Shown: positions 1 to 6,359, counted from the stretch's first letter. The stretch: 9,903 bases of DNA from Alphaproteobacteria bacterium UBA1254 (GCA_002308495.1 DBVW01000024.1:1-9903), one strand, 5' to 3'. The notes: generated by a model from the letters alone, not told the origin. A program made the numbers and translations.

Positions 1-196
1 AAACTGGAAACAAAACGGCTGGAAAACCTCAAATAAAAGGGGAGCCGTTAAAAATATCGATTTATGGCAGTCTTTAGATCAGCTTGTTTCAGCTCATGAA
101 ATCCGCTGGGTTTGGGTTAAGGGACACGCGGGACATATCGAAAACGAACGTGTTGACACTCTTGCGCGAGCCGAAGTTGAAAAATTAAAAGGATAA
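1..196 (+). CDS. rnhA: Ribonuclease HI, C-terminal fragment (5' end outside window)
   Basis: The reading frame enters at base 2 and runs 64 codons to a TAA at 194-196. It matches the C-terminal part of bacterial RNase HI: an NGWKTSNKR segment, then VKNIDLWQ, then WVKGHAGHIENERVDTLAR. The second His of KGHAGH corresponds to the catalytic-loop His (E. coli H124) and the Asp of RVDTLAR to the metal-binding Asp (E. coli D134), so this end of the active site is intact. The other catalytic carboxylates lie upstream of the window. The enzyme cleaves the RNA strand of RNA/DNA hybrids in the cytoplasm (established for the family). The stop codon lies between the ribosome site and the start of the following glycosyltransferase, which suggests a shared transcript. 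An RNase HII gene also lies in this window. Confidence 0.95.
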   Translation, partial: NWKQNGWKTSNKRGAVKNIDLWQSLDQLVSAHEIRWVWVKGHAGHIENERVDTLARAEVEKLKG

Positions 197-200
197 ATAT

Positions 201-1196
201 ATGCCCAAATTCAGCATTATTATTCCTGTTTATAATGCCGAAAAATATTTAGAACAGTGTTTAGATTCTGCCTTAGGGCAAACTTTGTCTGATATTGAGG
301 TTATTTGCATCAATGACGGTTCGACAGATTCTTCTTTATCAATTTTAAGGGCATACGCTCAAAAAGACAAACGAATCTTTTATCTAAGTCAAGAAAATCA
401 AGGTCTATCTTGTGCGAGAAACGTTGCTCTTAAAAGAGCTTGCGGAGAATATATTTTATTTTTAGATTCCGATGATTATCTTCAACTTGATGCTTGCGAA
501 ATTTTATATCACCAAGCAACACGATATTCTTTAGATATGCTGTCTTACAGTGCTTTTGCTTTTGATGATTTGACAAGTCAATCCATAAATTTTCCGTATT
601 ATGATTTTACCTATCTGCCTCACGATTTTAATACAAATGTTTTTAACTATAAAGATTGTTATTCTTTCATGCATCAGATGGCCGTTACAAGCGGGCTGAC
701 CGTTTACAGACGTGATTTTATTGAGTTTCATCATATTTCGTTTCAGCCTCATTTATGCTTTGAAGATAATTTGTTTTTCTATCAAGCTTTCACAACAGCG
801 GAAAGATGCGGTATCATCACCGATAAACTTTATTATAAGCGTTTTCAACCATCTTCCATCACACACATGTGGCATAAATATTATTTGGATTATCTTAAAA
901 TGGCTCAGTTGCTGTTTGCTTATTTTGAAAGCATCTCCATGGAAGAAAAATATATGCATGCTTACAAAAATTATTATTCATCTGTTGCCTTGCAAAAATT
1001 TAATTCTTTTGAAAAGAAAGATCAACGACGTTACCACGGCTCGACACTCAAATATCTTTGCTTACATAGCCCACACTTGATTTCTCAGCTCCCGTGTCCA
1101 TCTTTTGGGCGGCATATTTTCTCTTATTATCAGACAAAGCGAAAAATTTTTCTTATCCTTTTCGGCTTTCGCTTTTCTTTTAAAAAAAAGATATAA
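201..1196 (+). CDS. Family 2 glycosyltransferase (GT-A fold)
   Basis: A 331-residue protein that transfers a sugar from an activated nucleotide donor to a glycan acceptor, probably for surface polysaccharide or LPS; donor and acceptor cannot be read from sequence. Residues 4-95 are a typical GT2 start: FSIIIPVYNAEKYL, INDGSTDSS (donor-binding Asp39), ENQGLSCARN and the metal-binding LFLDSDDYL (89-92). FEDNLFF (187-193) fits the ED motif that contributes the catalytic base, and YYKRFQPSSIT (211-221) fits the segment that closes the active site. There is no clear transmembrane helix. The last 18 residues are basic and hydrophobic and resemble the N-terminus of the LicD protein at 3380. The start is supported by AAAAGGA at 187-193, 7 nt upstream and overlapping the rnhA stop, so it is probably co-transcribed with rnhA. 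Codon use is AT-rich like its neighbours. Confidence 0.9.
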   Translation: MPKFSIIIPVYNAEKYLEQCLDSALGQTLSDIEVICINDGSTDSSLSILRAYAQKDKRIFYLSQENQGLSCARNVALKRACGEYILFLDSDDYLQLDACEILYHQATRYSLDMLSYSAFAFDDLTSQSINFPYYDFTYLPHDFNTNVFNYKDCYSFMHQMAVTSGLTVYRRDFIEFHHISFQPHLCFEDNLFFYQAFTTAERCGIITDKLYYKRFQPSSITHMWHKYYLDYLKMAQLLFAYFESISMEEKYMHAYKNYYSSVALQKFNSFEKKDQRRYHGSTLKYLCLHSPHLISQLPCPSFGRHIFSYYQTKRKIFLILFGFRFSFKKKI

Positions 1197-1209
1197 AGTT
1201 TTTGCCTTT

Positions 1210-1238
1210 TTGTTTGTATATCTTTTATTTTTTATAAG
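1210..1238 (+). promoter_or_regulatory. Weak candidate promoter for the PRPP synthetase gene
   Basis: The 132-bp gap between the glycosyltransferase and the PRPP synthetase is strongly T-rich and holds no gene. The best sigma70-like match is TTGTTT (1210-1215), a 17-bp spacer, then TATAAG (1233-1238). The -35 is poor, and chance matches are likely in such T-rich sequence. I see no convincing terminator hairpin in the gap, so read-through from rnhA-GT2 is possible. Confidence 0.25.
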
Positions 1239-1328
1239 ACTTTTTATTTTTTCTGTACCATAATTTAATCAAAGAAAATGTATTATCTTATTTTTGTTTT
1301 CACTTTGTTATTTTAAAAGGAACAAATA

Positions 1329-2249
1329 ATGTCCAAAATTAATCTTCTTTTTTCAAAAAAATATCAGTATTTTGCACAAAATTTACTTAAAGAAAACAAA
1401 GATTTTCAGCCCATTGACATTAAATCCGAAACGTTTCCCGACGGCGAACATCATTGGGTGATTGAAACACCGCTTAAACTTAAAGGAAAACCTGCTGTTT
1501 ATGTTTGCGGAACTGTTGACGATGAGGCCATTTTTGAGCTTTATAATGTTGCCTCGACAATTGTGCGTTTACAATGTTCATCGCTTCATATCGTTGTTCC
1601 CTATTTCGGTTATTCAACCATGGAGCGCGAAACTGTTGAAGGGGAGGTCGTTACGGCTAAAAATGTGGCTCGTATGATTAGTTCCATCCCCCTTTCGCCG
1701 CAGGGCAATTTTATTTATATGGTTGACCTGCACTCTTTCGGCACGCAATATTACTTTGAAAAATCGATTCATCCCATCCACCTTTCATCTTGGGATATCT
1801 TGAAAAAAATGATTAAAGATTGCGGCAAAAATTTGGTTCTCGCCACCGCAGACATGGGACGTGCCAAAGCGGTTGAAAAGCTCGGCGACTCGCTTAAATT
1901 AAAGACTGCTTTTATCATGAAACGCCGTTTAGACGGAAAGAACACGACGGTTGAAGCCTTAAATGCGGATGTGAAAGGTAAAAATGTCGTCATTTTTGAT
2001 GATATGATCCGTTCGGGAACTTCTATCATAAAGGCTGCCAAAGCTTATAAAAATGCGGGAGCTAAAGATATTTATGTTGCGGTTGTTCACGGTGTTTTCA
2101 CCCCGACAAGCGTTCAAACAATGAAAAAATGCGGATTATTTAAAAAAATTCTTGTCACAAACTCGCATCCGAATGCTTTAAAAAATAAATCAGACTTTAT
2201 TAAAGTCTATGATATTTCGTCTGTAATTAACGCCGGATTGGCGCTGTAA
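1329..2249 (+). CDS. prs: Ribose-phosphate pyrophosphokinase (PRPP synthetase), class II-like
   Basis: A 306-residue cytoplasmic enzyme of the Prs family, making PRPP from ribose 5-phosphate and ATP for purine, pyrimidine, NAD, histidine and tryptophan synthesis. Visible landmarks are FPDGE (36-40), PYFGY (91-95), VDLHSF (132-137, with the catalytic-region His135), the MKRR segment (197-200) and the PRPP/ribose-phosphate loop FDDMIRSGTS (223-232). The usual class I ATP loop, an ARQDRK-type sequence after PYFGY, is replaced by STMERETVEGEVVTAKNVAR. This resembles the GTMER..EEGDVATAFTLAR loop of plant class II enzymes, which are reported to be independent of phosphate and insensitive to ADP inhibition. 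The general reaction is secure from the family; the class II biochemistry is inferred. AAAAGGAA lies about 8 nt upstream of the ATG. The gene ends 3 bp from the convergent metalloprotease gene. Confidence 0.88.
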   Translation: MSKINLLFSKKYQYFAQNLLKENKDFQPIDIKSETFPDGEHHWVIETPLKLKGKPAVYVCGTVDDEAIFELYNVASTIVRLQCSSLHIVVPYFGYSTMERETVEGEVVTAKNVARMISSIPLSPQGNFIYMVDLHSFGTQYYFEKSIHPIHLSSWDILKKMIKDCGKNLVLATADMGRAKAVEKLGDSLKLKTAFIMKRRLDGKNTTVEALNADVKGKNVVIFDDMIRSGTSIIKAAKAYKNAGAKDIYVAVVHGVFTPTSVQTMKKCGLFKKILVTNSHPNALKNKSDFIKVYDISSVINAGLAL

Positions 2250-2259
2250 GCCTTAGCGC
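2241..2259. other. Small dyad spanning two convergent stop codons
   Basis: GCGCT at 2241-2245 is complementary to AGCGC at 2255-2259, with the TAA of the PRPP synthetase and the TAA of the leftward metalloprotease both inside or touching the dyad. There is no T-tract on either side, so it does not look like a standard Rho-independent terminator. It could act weakly on convergent transcription, or be chance. Confidence 0.3.
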
Positions 2260-3011
2260 GACAGTTCGCCTTCGTGTATTAAATTATAAGCTAATTTTTG
2301 GCGCACAAAGAATTTGCGTCCTTCTCTGATACAATCATCGCAAATCGGAGGAGCCTCTGAGTGTTTTCTTTTTAAACGAGCTCTGGTTAAATCCGTAAAG
2401 TCACCATTCATACGTTGCTGCATAATGCATCCCTCGTTTGTGCAATGCGTGCCTAAAAGTTCTTGCGTATGAACGCGTTTTTTGTTTGTTAGCCCTATTA
2501 AATGCCCGAATTCATGCATTAAAACGGTTTTAAAGTTTTCCAGGTCAAGCTTATTATTTTCATCAACAAATCTCGCCGTGGAAACGATTGCAAACTTATT
2601 TTCCTGCGAAAAACCAAGACAATAGTTCATACCGGTGGCATATAAATCGTGTTTTGTAACAAAAACGGACCATTGCGGAATTGTTTTCGTATAAGGATCC
2701 GAGATTAAGTCGCTGCATAACTGGTTAATTGAAATTTGCCCTGTTTTTTGAAAACGTCCCTCATTTTTTGAACAGCGTTTAGCACGTGCAATATACCAAT
2801 CCATACTTTCATAAGGCACTAAAACCTCATGACCTTCTTCGTTTATTCTTTTGTAACCCTTATTTTTCCAATTGCCTAAAATTTTAATCGGATAATCGTC
2901 TTTGTGCTCAGGAAAGTAAGACATAACTTCTTCCAAAGCATCTTTAATATGCGGTGCCAGGGCTTCCAAGCCCTCTTCACAAAGAATAAATATATTGCGC
3001 ACCTCGGACAT
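2253..3011 (-). CDS. Archaemetzincin-like zinc metalloprotease (M54-type)
   Basis: A 252-residue protein with no signal peptide or membrane segment, so probably cytoplasmic. The order of motifs follows archaemetzincins: VTKHDLYATGMNYCLGFSQ (118-136), AIVSTARF (141-148), the zinc-binding HEFGHLIG (166-173), then HC-x4-C-x-M (His189, Cys190, Cys195, Met197) and a final CDDC (224-227). The consensus I know is HExxHxxGxxHC-x4-C-x-M-x17-CxxC. Here 15 residues separate Gly173 from His189 instead of two, and 26 separate Met197 from the CxxC instead of 17. His166, Glu167 and His170 are intact; whether His189 or His181 is the third zinc ligand is unclear. Substrate and role are unknown. The ATG is supported by AAGGAG at 3019-3024, 7 nt upstream. 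It is a single gene facing the PRPP synthetase. A matrixin-like assignment is the alternative, but the CxxC tail favours archaemetzincin. Confidence 0.75.
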   Translation of the reverse strand: MSEVRNIFILCEEGLEALAPHIKDALEEVMSYFPEHKDDYPIKILGNWKNKGYKRINEEGHEVLVPYESMDWYIARAKRCSKNEGRFQKTGQISINQLCSDLISDPYTKTIPQWSVFVTKHDLYATGMNYCLGFSQENKFAIVSTARFVDENNKLDLENFKTVLMHEFGHLIGLTNKKRVHTQELLGTHCTNEGCIMQQRMNGDFTDLTRARLKRKHSEAPPICDDCIREGRKFFVRQKLAYNLIHEGELSR

Positions 3012-3052
3012 TTGTGCTCTCCTTTTTATGAAGAGTATTCCACTATGTGTTT

Positions 3053-3081
3053 AGTGTATCACTTTTTTTTAATAAAATCAA
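3053..3081 (-). promoter_or_regulatory. Candidate promoter of the archaemetzincin-like gene
   Basis: On the minus strand TTGATT (complement of 3076-3081) is followed by a 17-bp spacer and TACACT (complement of 3053-3058). This would start transcription near 3046 and leave a leader of about 35 nt that includes the AAGGAG ribosome site. Both boxes match consensus at four of six positions, so this is moderate support. Confidence 0.45.
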
Positions 3082-3175
3082 GCATTTTCGACATAAAAAC
3101 GTCAAATATCCGTCTTTTTGCCGTTTTCGCTTTATTTTTTTTAATCTAACATATTGTTTTCACATATTTTTATAA

Positions 3176-3370
3176 AAATCAAGATCCACCTCCCAAACTC
3201 CGAAATCCCGCTGCTACCGACAACTCGTGTGGACGAACAAGAAAAAATATTGGCAATTGGCGATATATAATGTTATGTTGTCAGATGAAATTTTGTCGGA
3301 TATACTCTCTTTGAGGCTCAAATTTAACAGATATGTTCCAAACCGTCAAAATGAAGCGTGCAAAACCTGA
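3176..3370 (+). pseudogene. Possible decayed end of a gene upstream of licD
   Basis: A frame open for 64 codons runs from just after a TAA at 3173-3175 to a TGA at 3368-3370, with no start supported by a ribosome site; the only internal ATG is at 3275. The translated end reads like a real soluble helix (YWQLAIYNVMLSDEILSDI, then LSLRLKFNRYVPNRQ). The stop overlaps the GAGG ribosome site of licD (3369-3372), an arrangement typical of translationally coupled operon genes. I do not recognise the family. The same bases also carry a good promoter for licD, and a 64-codon open frame can arise by chance, so this is tentative. Confidence 0.25.
3278..3306 (+). promoter_or_regulatory. Candidate licD promoter
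   Basis: TTGTCA (3278-3283), a 17-bp spacer and TATACT (3301-3306) each match the sigma70 consensus at five of six positions. Transcription would start near 3313, giving a leader of about 65 nt before the licD ATG. The spacer contains a second TTGTC-R-GAT copy (3293-3301), a near repeat of 3278-3286, 15 bp apart. Confidence 0.5.
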
Positions 3371-3379
3371 GGCTGTGAA

Positions 3380-4276
3380 ATGAAAATAATAGAAAAATAT
3401 TATGATAAAAAGAACAAACGCCATATCATAAAAATTTTTGGCATGAACATAACATTCACAAAAAAAGCAAAAATAAGAGAAGAGCTTAAAGAACTGCGCG
3501 AAGAGGTAGATACCTTACACACCATTATAAACATGATGCTTAATCCCGCGGATGCCAAACCTGTTCCGGAACTTCGCGGCTATCAGTTAAAAGTTTTGGA
3601 AACCCTCAACGTCATTGATCAAATATGCCATGATAATAAATTGCAATATTGGCTTGATTTCGGAACGCTTTTGGGTGCCATACGTCATAAAGGCTTTATC
3701 CCCTGGGACGATGATTTGGATGTTTGTATGCTTCGAGACGATTATGATAAAATCTATCCTTTGCTATTAAAATACTTCGAAAATAACGAAGAATGGTTTG
3801 TAAGAAAATGCGAATTTTTCCATTTTCAAATCCGAATAAGACATAAAAATATGAATCTCGGATTAGATATATTTCCCGTTGACAAATACAATCAGGAAAA
3901 CCTTACGCCGTCTGTTAAAACAGAACTCTTGGATAAAATGGAAAGAGCAAAGAATTACTTTCACAAGAAACATCCTAAAAAATCGTTATCGGAAGATCAT
4001 ATTGATTATATTTTAGCTGAATTACTGAAAACTCAGCAAAAATTCGGCCTTCGGTTGCCCTATACTCCAAACATTGAAAAACCGATTTTGTTTTACGGGC
4101 TCGATTATCCTCATTTGTGGGAATATAAATGTTTTGAATATGATACGATTTTTCCCTTAGAAAAAATCAAGTTTGAGGGCAAATCTTACCCTTGCCCGAA
4201 CCAATATTTGAAACATATCACATCTATCTATGGTGACATTAACAAGTTTCCGAAAAAACTCGGTGCACATTTTTAG
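3380..4276 (+). CDS. LicD-family (nucleotidyltransferase-fold) phosphotransferase
   Basis: A 298-residue protein of the LicD family, members of which attach phosphocholine or other phospho-groups to cell-surface glycans. The diagnostic core is YWLDFGTLLGAIRHKGFIPW (90-109) followed by DDDLDVCMLRDDY, where the Asp cluster (110-112, 114) fits the metal-binding site of the nucleotidyltransferase fold. GLDIFPVDKY (161-170) is the next conserved block. Residues 15-29 carry a basic/hydrophobic KR..I..FG segment and 30-52 a charged, coiled-coil-like helix (REELKELREEVDTL). There is no signal peptide, so it probably acts on the cytoplasmic side. GAGG (3369-3372) lies 7 nt before the ATG. No choline uptake or activation genes (licABC-like) are visible here, so phosphocholine is only one possible substrate. 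It shares no transcript with the glycosyltransferase at 201 but may serve the same glycan. Confidence 0.85.
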   Translation: MKIIEKYYDKKNKRHIIKIFGMNITFTKKAKIREELKELREEVDTLHTIINMMLNPADAKPVPELRGYQLKVLETLNVIDQICHDNKLQYWLDFGTLLGAIRHKGFIPWDDDLDVCMLRDDYDKIYPLLLKYFENNEEWFVRKCEFFHFQIRIRHKNMNLGLDIFPVDKYNQENLTPSVKTELLDKMERAKNYFHKKHPKKSLSEDHIDYILAELLKTQQKFGLRLPYTPNIEKPILFYGLDYPHLWEYKCFEYDTIFPLEKIKFEGKSYPCPNQYLKHITSIYGDINKFPKKLGAHF

Positions 4277-4303
4277 ATGTTATCAGATATGTTCGCCCCT
4301 TTT

Positions 4304-4340
4304 CACCAATAAAAAACCTCCCTTTCGGGAGGCTTTTTAT

Positions 4341-4345
<5 letters not shown>
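4304..4345. terminator. Bidirectional Rho-independent terminator between licD and tRNA-Phe
   Basis: The core is CCTCCC-TTTC-GGGAGG, flanked by six A on the left and five T on the right, so it can end transcription from both sides. The symmetry extends to 19-nt arms, 4304-4322 and 4327-4345, with a single mismatch. The right arm includes the CCA end of the tRNA-Phe gene (4341-4343) and the two bases next to it. Confidence 0.9.
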
Positions 4346-4416
<71 letters not shown>

Positions 4417-4433
4417 ATTTGAAAATCTAAGCC

Positions 4434-4462
4434 CTTATAATAGATAAAATTTCAAATGTCCA
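4434..4462 (-). promoter_or_regulatory. Candidate tRNA-Phe promoter
   Basis: On the minus strand TGGACA (complement of 4457-4462), a 17-bp spacer and TATAAG (complement of 4434-4439) each match consensus at five of six positions. A GGGC follows the -10 directly, a GC-rich discriminator as found in stable-RNA promoters under stringent control. Transcription would start near 4427, about 11 nt before the tRNA 5' end. Confidence 0.55.
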
Positions 4463-4479
4463 GCATTAATTTTCATTTT

Positions 4480-5109
4480 TTACATATTTTTTTCAAATAT
4501 TTCTTTAATCGGCTTATAACTCCTGCGGTGCTCGGGCGTAATACCGTATTTTTTTAAGCCCTCAATATGATCTTTCGTTCCATAGCCCGCATTCTTTTCA
4601 AAACCGTATCCCGGGTATTTTAATGCCATTTGTTGCATTAAGTGATCACGCGTCACTTTTGCCACAATTGAGGCTGCAGATATTGAAAAACTCAATGCAT
4701 CGCCCTTAATCACACATTTTGTTTGGCAACAAAAGTCTTTCGGCTCTCTGTTGCCGTCGATTAATGCCGTATTCGGCTTAACCTTAAGCCCTTCAAGCGC
4801 GCGTTTCATCGCCAAAAACGAAGCTTGCAATATGTTTATTTCATCAATCTCGGCAGCGCTCGCTTCGCCCACACCATAACACAAATTGCCTTTCAGTGCT
4901 TCTTTTTTGATGATTTCAAAAAGCTCTTCACGCCGCTTGGCTGATAATTTTTTGGAATCGTTTAGATGGTTTAACAAAAAAGGATCAACAGCGTGGTTTA
5001 AAAATACTACTGCACCGGCCACGACGGGCCCGACCCAAGGACCTCGTCCAGCCTCGTCAACCCCGGCAACCAAACCTTTACATTCATCTTCAAACTTAAA
5101 ATCGGGCAT
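4480..5109 (-). CDS. rnhB: Ribonuclease HII
   Basis: A 209-residue enzyme that removes RNA from RNA/DNA hybrids and nicks at single ribonucleotides in DNA. GVDEAGRGPWVGPVVAGAV (16-34) gives catalytic Asp18 and Glu19, ALIDGN (115-120) gives Asp118, and KGDALSFSISAASIVAKVTRD (135-155) gives Asp136. The 18-residue spacing between the last two carboxylates matches family members I know. GYGFEKNAGYGTKDHIEGL and HRRSYKP near the C-terminus are also typical. The frame is open 10 codons further (to 5139), but the internal ATG at 5107-5109 is preferred: it has GGAG (complement of 5118-5121) 8 nt upstream and gives a normal N-terminus. It lies 59 bp downstream of the rhodanese gene on the same strand and is probably co-transcribed with it; the tRNA-Phe follows. 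Confidence 0.96.
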   Translation of the reverse strand: MPDFKFEDECKGLVAGVDEAGRGPWVGPVVAGAVVFLNHAVDPFLLNHLNDSKKLSAKRREELFEIIKKEALKGNLCYGVGEASAAEIDEINILQASFLAMKRALEGLKVKPNTALIDGNREPKDFCCQTKCVIKGDALSFSISAASIVAKVTRDHLMQQMALKYPGYGFEKNAGYGTKDHIEGLKKYGITPEHRRSYKPIKEIFEKNM

Positions 5110-5168
5110 TATATGTTCTCCATATAACACCCTTAGCATACACTGCCTTTTATTTCAAAGTTTTTTCA

Positions 5169-5480
5169 TCAGTTCCGCACAATCGGCACACCTTCATAAT
5201 CGGCCTCAATCATTCCGCCGATGACCACAGCCACGTTATCATACCCGCATTTTTCAAACATTTGCGCGGCTTCAGAGGCTCTTCCGCCCGAAGAACAGAT
5301 AATATTGATTGTTTCGTCGCCTTTTAGCTGATGTTCTCTGATAAAAATTTCAGGTTTGAGTGTTTGTAAGGGCTCAAAGACATGATTGTAGGCCAAACTC
5401 TCTTCTTCATGCTCATGTTTTTCTCTGACATCTAAAATAAATGATGTGTCGCTTAAATCTTTCGGTTTGATAAATTTCAT
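5169..5480 (-). CDS. Single-domain rhodanese-like sulfurtransferase
   Basis: A 103-residue cytoplasmic protein made of one rhodanese domain. DVRE (17-20) is the conserved Asp/Arg strand end, and IICSSGGRASEAA (60-72) is the active-site loop with persulfide-forming Cys62, Gly65-66 and Arg67. GYDNVAVVIGGM (79-90) is the usual end block before the last helix. Rhodaneses of this size carry sulfane sulfur as a cysteine persulfide, but the acceptor cannot be told from sequence. AAAGGAG (complement of 5488-5494) lies 7 nt before the ATG. It has its own promoter with an internal dyad and probably leads a two-gene transcript with rnhB. The short N-terminus has acidic HEHEEE (22-27). Confidence 0.9.
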   Translation of the reverse strand: MKFIKPKDLSDTSFILDVREKHEHEEESLAYNHVFEPLQTLKPEIFIREHQLKGDETINIICSSGGRASEAAQMFEKCGYDNVAVVIGGMIEADYEGVPIVRN

Positions 5481-5500
5481 CTTTAAACTCCTTTGGCGCT

Positions 5501-5529
5501 GATATAGAAACGATTTTATCTCGTTTCAA
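5501..5529 (-). promoter_or_regulatory. Promoter of rhodanese-rnhB with an operator-like dyad in the spacer
   Basis: On the minus strand TTGAAA (complement of 5524-5529), a 17-bp spacer and TATATC (complement of 5501-5506) form a sigma70-like promoter. Transcription would start near 5494, right at the ribosome site. A perfect 7-bp inverted repeat, GAAACGA-N7-TCGTTTC (5507-5527), begins next to the -10 and overlaps the -35. A repressor bound there would block RNA polymerase. The terminator of the upstream lipoprotein ends just before it, so this unit is transcriptionally separate. Confidence 0.55.
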
Positions 5530-5544
5530 CCACGCCTATCGGCT

Positions 5545-5573
5545 AAAAAAAAGCCCGGACAAGATGCCCGGAC
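5545..5573 (-). terminator. Rho-independent terminator of the lipoprotein gene
   Basis: In the minus-strand RNA, GUCCGGGCA pairs with UGUCCGGGC around a UCU loop, giving a 9-bp stem with two G-U pairs, followed by eight U. It starts about 20 nt after the lipoprotein stop. The G-U pairs become A-C mismatches in the opposite strand, so it should work only leftward. Confidence 0.85.
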
Positions 5574-5594
5574 CTTTACGCTTACAGAGTTAAA

Positions 5595-6359
5595 TTATCT
5601 GATCATATATTCAATTTTGTCTTCGCTGACATCGAATACATCAATTTGAATACCGTGAATATCAATATTTTCATCACAAACAGAGAATCTGATTTCTTCA
5701 TCATCATAACCCTCTTCTTCGTATGTGAAGATCATTTCATAACCATCTCTTGATAAGCCGTCGAAAGTGATGCCGTAACCCGAAGAATCGCCGACCGTTT
5801 CAACACGTGTGTTAACAACCGGAACCATTCTCAAATCTTTCGGCGTTACATAGAACTTAGCGCTCAAAACAGCCAAACGTCCGTCAACCATTCTGCCGAT
5901 ATGTTCATAAAGCTCACCATCACCCGTTACAAGCAAGATGTCGTTGCTTTTATCTTGGCGAACCAACATATATGTTTCACCATCATGCGTTACTTCGCCG
6001 AATGCATTATATTTTGCATTTTTTCTGATTTTGATCGGAGAATAAGCCGAATCCATTTCGCCGTTCTTTGTCGGCTTAACCGTTTCGGTGCTGTAATAAT
6101 CCGTGCGATAGCTCTTTGAAGAAACCATTTTTTCACCGGCTTGCGTAATCAAAACCTGACCTTTTTCAAGTTTGTCTTCCGTAACCGTCTTGCTTTCTGC
6201 CAAGAACTCACCGTTGACATCTTGGTCATAATAAAAGATTTTATCTGTTTGCCAAATGGTGAAAACTTTGTTTCTGAAAGGCAAAAAGTTAATACTGTTG
6301 TTAGAATACGAGCAACCAGCTAATATACTAAGCGATAAAAGAAAGGCTAATTTTTTCAT
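5595..6359 (-). CDS. Predicted lipoprotein of unknown function
   Basis: With the start at 6359 the protein has 254 residues. MKKLAFLLSLSILAGC is a short lipoprotein signal peptide with lipobox ILAGC and lipidated Cys16. Ser follows at +2, which by the E. coli rule would send it to the outer membrane. The mature part is soluble, rich in acidic and Tyr residues, and appears to be mostly beta-strand (for example KVFTIWQTDKIFYYDQDVNG, 31-50). The C-terminal third has EEEGYDDEE-type acidic runs and ends DVSEDKIEYMIR. I recognise no family or catalytic motif. The frame is open 26 codons further upstream, but that extension has a poor ribosome site and would bury the signal peptide; GAGA lies 8 nt before the chosen ATG. 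It has its own terminator and a divergent promoter region shared with prmA-pepP. Confidence 0.8.
   Translation of the reverse strand: MKKLAFLLSLSILAGCSYSNNSINFLPFRNKVFTIWQTDKIFYYDQDVNGEFLAESKTVTEDKLEKGQVLITQAGEKMVSSKSYRTDYYSTETVKPTKNGEMDSAYSPIKIRKNAKYNAFGEVTHDGETYMLVRQDKSNDILLVTGDGELYEHIGRMVDGRLAVLSAKFYVTPKDLRMVPVVNTRVETVGDSSGYGITFDGLSRDGYEMIFTYEEEGYDDEEIRFSVCDENIDIHGIQIDVFDVSEDKIEYMIR

Larger units (their letters stand above)
3012..3379. other. 368-bp intergenic region between divergent genes
   Basis: This gap separates the leftward metalloprotease from the rightward licD. From left to right it holds the metalloprotease ribosome site (3019-3024) and candidate promoter (3053-3081). Then comes a very T-rich stretch (about 3060-3180), an abrupt patch of higher G+C (about 3181-3240), and a candidate licD promoter (3278-3306). 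An in-frame open stretch (3176-3370) overlaps the second half. No tRNA, terminator or known riboswitch is recognisable. Confidence 0.6.

Noticed and set aside
1769..2041. 90-codon minus-strand ORF inside the PRPP synthetase
   Set aside because: Fully inside a conserved gene with family motifs on the other strand.
5110..5139. Upstream start of RNase HII adding 10 residues
   Set aside because: The ATG at 5107-5109 has GGAG 8 nt upstream and gives the usual family N-terminus.
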